Made by a program: the position numbers and the translations under genes. The notes beneath the pieces were generated by a model. It had not been told where the DNA came from and made no database searches. It saw only the letters and a program-made list of their open reading frames with translations. DNA of 64,000 bases. Source: Amphibacillus cookii. Its GTDB lineage: Bacteria > Bacillota > Bacilli > Bacillales > Amphibacillaceae. The stretch covers positions 62,001-126,000 of the forward strand of contig NZ_JAFBDS010000004.1 in assembly GCF_016908375.1 (NCBI RefSeq), given 5' to 3'. Shown piece by piece: positions 62,331 through 64,000 of this stretch; the stretch's first letter is position 1, and each line of letters begins with the position of its first letter.

Positions 62331-64000
62331 TTATTTTTTAGAAATCTTAAAATGACTAACCTTCACTGATAGATCTTCAGCAAGTTTAGCTAAATGGTCA
62401 GCACTGCTTGTGGCTTCTTCCATGGAACCAAGTAATTGTTCCGTAGAAGCAGATGTTTGTTCAATACCGGCAGCTGACTCTTGGGAAACAGAGGCAATCT
62501 CTTCGATTGATTCATTCATTTTTCCACTATCCTCTGCAATTTCACTCAACTGAACGGATATCCTTTGGATCAGCGTTGCCATGCTGCTCACAGATTGATT
62601 TATTTCTACGAATTTTTCACCTGTGACCGCGATTTGTTTCGATCCTTCTTCAACCACTTCATAACCATTTTGTAGCGAATTTGTTACTTCATTTGATTCT
62701 TTCTGGATACCATTGACAATGTTTGTAATATCACCAATTGATGAGGTAACCTCTTCAGCTAACTTACGAACTTCATCTGCAACTACTGCAAATCCTTTGC
62801 CATGTTCTCCAGCTCGTGCAGCCTCAATGGCTGCATTTAGTGCAAGTAGGTTCGTTTGCTCTGCAATCCCTTGAATCACTTCTACCAGTTTTGAAATTTC
62901 TTTTGATTGCTGATCAAGGCCTTGCACTTTTTGTACTGCATCTTGAACGATTTGGTGGATGACCTGCATTTGAGCTACAGATTGCTCCATCAATTCTTTT
63001 CCTTCATCCGTTTGTTTTATGATACTTTGTGACTCTTTACTCGTATGCATCGTACCATTATTTGCTTCTTTCACCTTATCAACAAAAGCTTCCATTAGCT
63101 CCGATATGGTTCCAGAGCTATTCGCTTGTGATTCTGCTCCTGAAGAGAGTTCTTGCATAGTTGAGGCGATTTGTTTACTTCCTTCTGTCACTTCACTTGC
63201 TGATTGATTTAATTCTTCACTATGCGTTGACAATTGATTGGTTGCACCAGAAACACTCTTGATTAAATCTAGTAAAGAACCTTGCATTTGGTTCATCGAA
63301 TGAACGAGCCCACCAATCTCATCTTTTCTTTTCATTAATTTTTCAGGTACAGCTTGTGTGAAATCAGCATTTGCAAGTACATTTAAGTGTTTAGATACCT
63401 GCACAATCGGCTTGGCAAGCATATTAGCTGAAAAGACTGCTATAACTATAACAAGCAATACTACGATCACGATGATAAATGCTGACGACTGAGCTACAGC
63501 TTGGGCTTCTGCATACACTTCACTAGTCGGAGCCGATACGACAATCCTCCATCCCGTTTTATCAACAGTGGAAAATGCAGCAATCTTTTCATCGCCAAGA
63601 TTATCTGTATAAGTCACAAATCCCGATTCTTCACCCAAAATGTCTTCCTCAAAAGCTTGCAACGTTTCCTCATTTAAATCCAGATTCTCATAATTCTCAC
63701 CAGAAATGTTATCGTCGGGATGATAAATGATATTACCCTGGTCCGACATCAAAAAGCCAAATCCCGTTTCTGCAAAACTTATTTTACCTACCGTATCAGA
63801 AAACACATTCAATCCTACATAACTGGCAATCAAGCCATTAAAGTTATTGTTTTGGTCAAGTAACGGTACGGCCACAACAATTTGTTCATTCCCTGTTTCG
63901 TTATTTATAATGATATCACTGACTGCATATTCTTTTGTTTCCTCTGCTGCCACGAAGTAATCTCTTTCTTTCAAATTAATACCAGGGGTATCGATATTCC
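62331..64000 (-). CDS. Methyl-accepting chemotaxis protein, partial at window edge
   Basis: 556 C-terminal residues are visible and the frame stays open to the edge ([20 protein letters not shown]), so the start lies beyond 64000. The extracellular part is the end of a dCache sensor domain. One membrane helix (about [21 protein letters not shown]) and a HAMP linker follow. The cytoplasmic signalling domain has the hairpin tip [20 protein letters not shown]. It senses an outside ligand and controls CheA. No che genes are in the window. Confidence 0.9.
   Translation of the reverse strand, partial: NIDTPGINLKERDYFVAAEETKEYAVSDIIINNETGNEQIVVAVPLLDQNNNFNGLIASYVGLNVFSDTVGKISFAETGFGFLMSDQGNIIYHPDDNISGENYENLDLNEETLQAFEEDILGEESGFVTYTDNLGDEKIAAFSTVDKTGWRIVVSAPTSEVYAEAQAVAQSSAFIIVIVVLLVIVIAVFSANMLAKPIVQVSKHLNVLANADFTQAVPEKLMKRKDEIGGLVHSMNQMQGSLLDLIKSVSGATNQLSTHSEELNQSASEVTEGSKQIASTMQELSSGAESQANSSGTISELMEAFVDKVKEANNGTMHTSKESQSIIKQTDEGKELMEQSVAQMQVIHQIVQDAVQKVQGLDQQSKEISKLVEVIQGIAEQTNLLALNAAIEAARAGEHGKGFAVVADEVRKLAEEVTSSIGDITNIVNGIQKESNEVTNSLQNGYEVVEEGSKQIAVTGEKFVEINQSVSSMATLIQRISVQLSEIAEDSGKMNESIEEIASVSQESAAGIEQTSASTEQLLGSMEEATSSADHLAKLAEDLSVKVSHFKISKK

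Noticed and set aside
1-64000. CRISPR arrays, tRNA and rRNA genes
   Set aside because: No regularly spaced short repeats and no tRNA-like or rRNA-like stretches were noticed on reading; a covariance-model scan was not possible.

Overview
The window reads as chromosome of a low-GC Gram-positive spore-forming bacterium of the Bacillaceae. The support is AT-rich sequence, strong GGAGG-type ribosome sites, a short SASP-like spore protein, LplABC/YesLMN-type sugar genes, CcpA-like (cre) sites, an LXG toxin with its neighbour, and Fur boxes. Gene content (plant-polysaccharide enzymes, many ABC sugar importers that lack their own ATPase) would fit an Amphibacillus/Halolactibacillus/Gracilibacillus-like organism, but that genus guess is inference. 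No rRNA, tRNA, CRISPR array or intact transposon was seen.  Layout. 1-5.0 kb is a nucleotide-handling and defence-like island: a Nudix gene cut by the window edge, a GIY-YIG/DUF2075 helicase-nuclease overlapping a MazG-like pyrophosphohydrolase, then a HAD nucleotidase-type gene. A 351-bp direct repeat has duplicated the MazG end and HAD start around a small membrane gene and left two pseudogenes; a further HAD pseudogene follows. 5.1-9.2 kb is a Fur-controlled ferric iron ABC importer. 9.3-10.9 kb has a small membrane protein and an Era-like GTPase with a DUF697 tail. 11.3-19.9 kb is a sucrose-type module: ABC importer (binding protein, two permeases), LacI regulator, PfkB fructokinase, sucrose phosphorylase and an esterase, with shared operator half-sites. 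20.1-21.7 kb is the DbpA/YxiN RNA helicase. 22.3-25.4 kb is an unassigned ABC-2 exporter with three membrane genes. 26.1-29.8 kb is a fructose-family PTS operon with a class II ketose-bisphosphate aldolase and a DeoR regulator. 30.1-33.7 kb pairs a GAF-domain protein with a FapA/DUF342 protein.  34-39.6 kb is gene-sparse: a DUF3139-like protein, a broken secreted protein, a GH43 enzyme, a secreted GH16 lichenase with a CBM, and the SASP-like gene plus a degenerate copy. 39.6-41.7 kb is an LXG polymorphic toxin with its probable immunity gene. 42-44.2 kb has an ECF sigma/anti-sigma pair whose sigma gene lacks a normal start, and a DUF421 membrane protein. 44.5-48.1 kb is a Gfo/Idh/MocA dehydrogenase plus sugar isomerase with a divergent AraC regulator, and a membrane protein. 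48.6-50.9 kb is LemA plus DUF2207. 51.4-60.6 kb is a YesL-LplC-LplB-LplA importer with a YesM/YesN two-component pair and a ThuA-like protein. 60.6-64 kb has a DUF421 remnant, a glyoxalase-family gene whose start codon reads ATA, a GNAT acetyltransferase, and a chemotaxis receptor running off the window.  How it fits together: most of the window is carbohydrate capture (extracellular lichenase, GH43, three sugar ABC importers or PTS) under CcpA-like and dedicated regulators, with iron uptake. Accessory islands (helicase/MazG/HAD, LXG toxin, ABC-2 exporter) and several decaying genes sit between these modules. A dispersed two-hairpin repeat family of about 150 bp occurs in at least five intergenic places.
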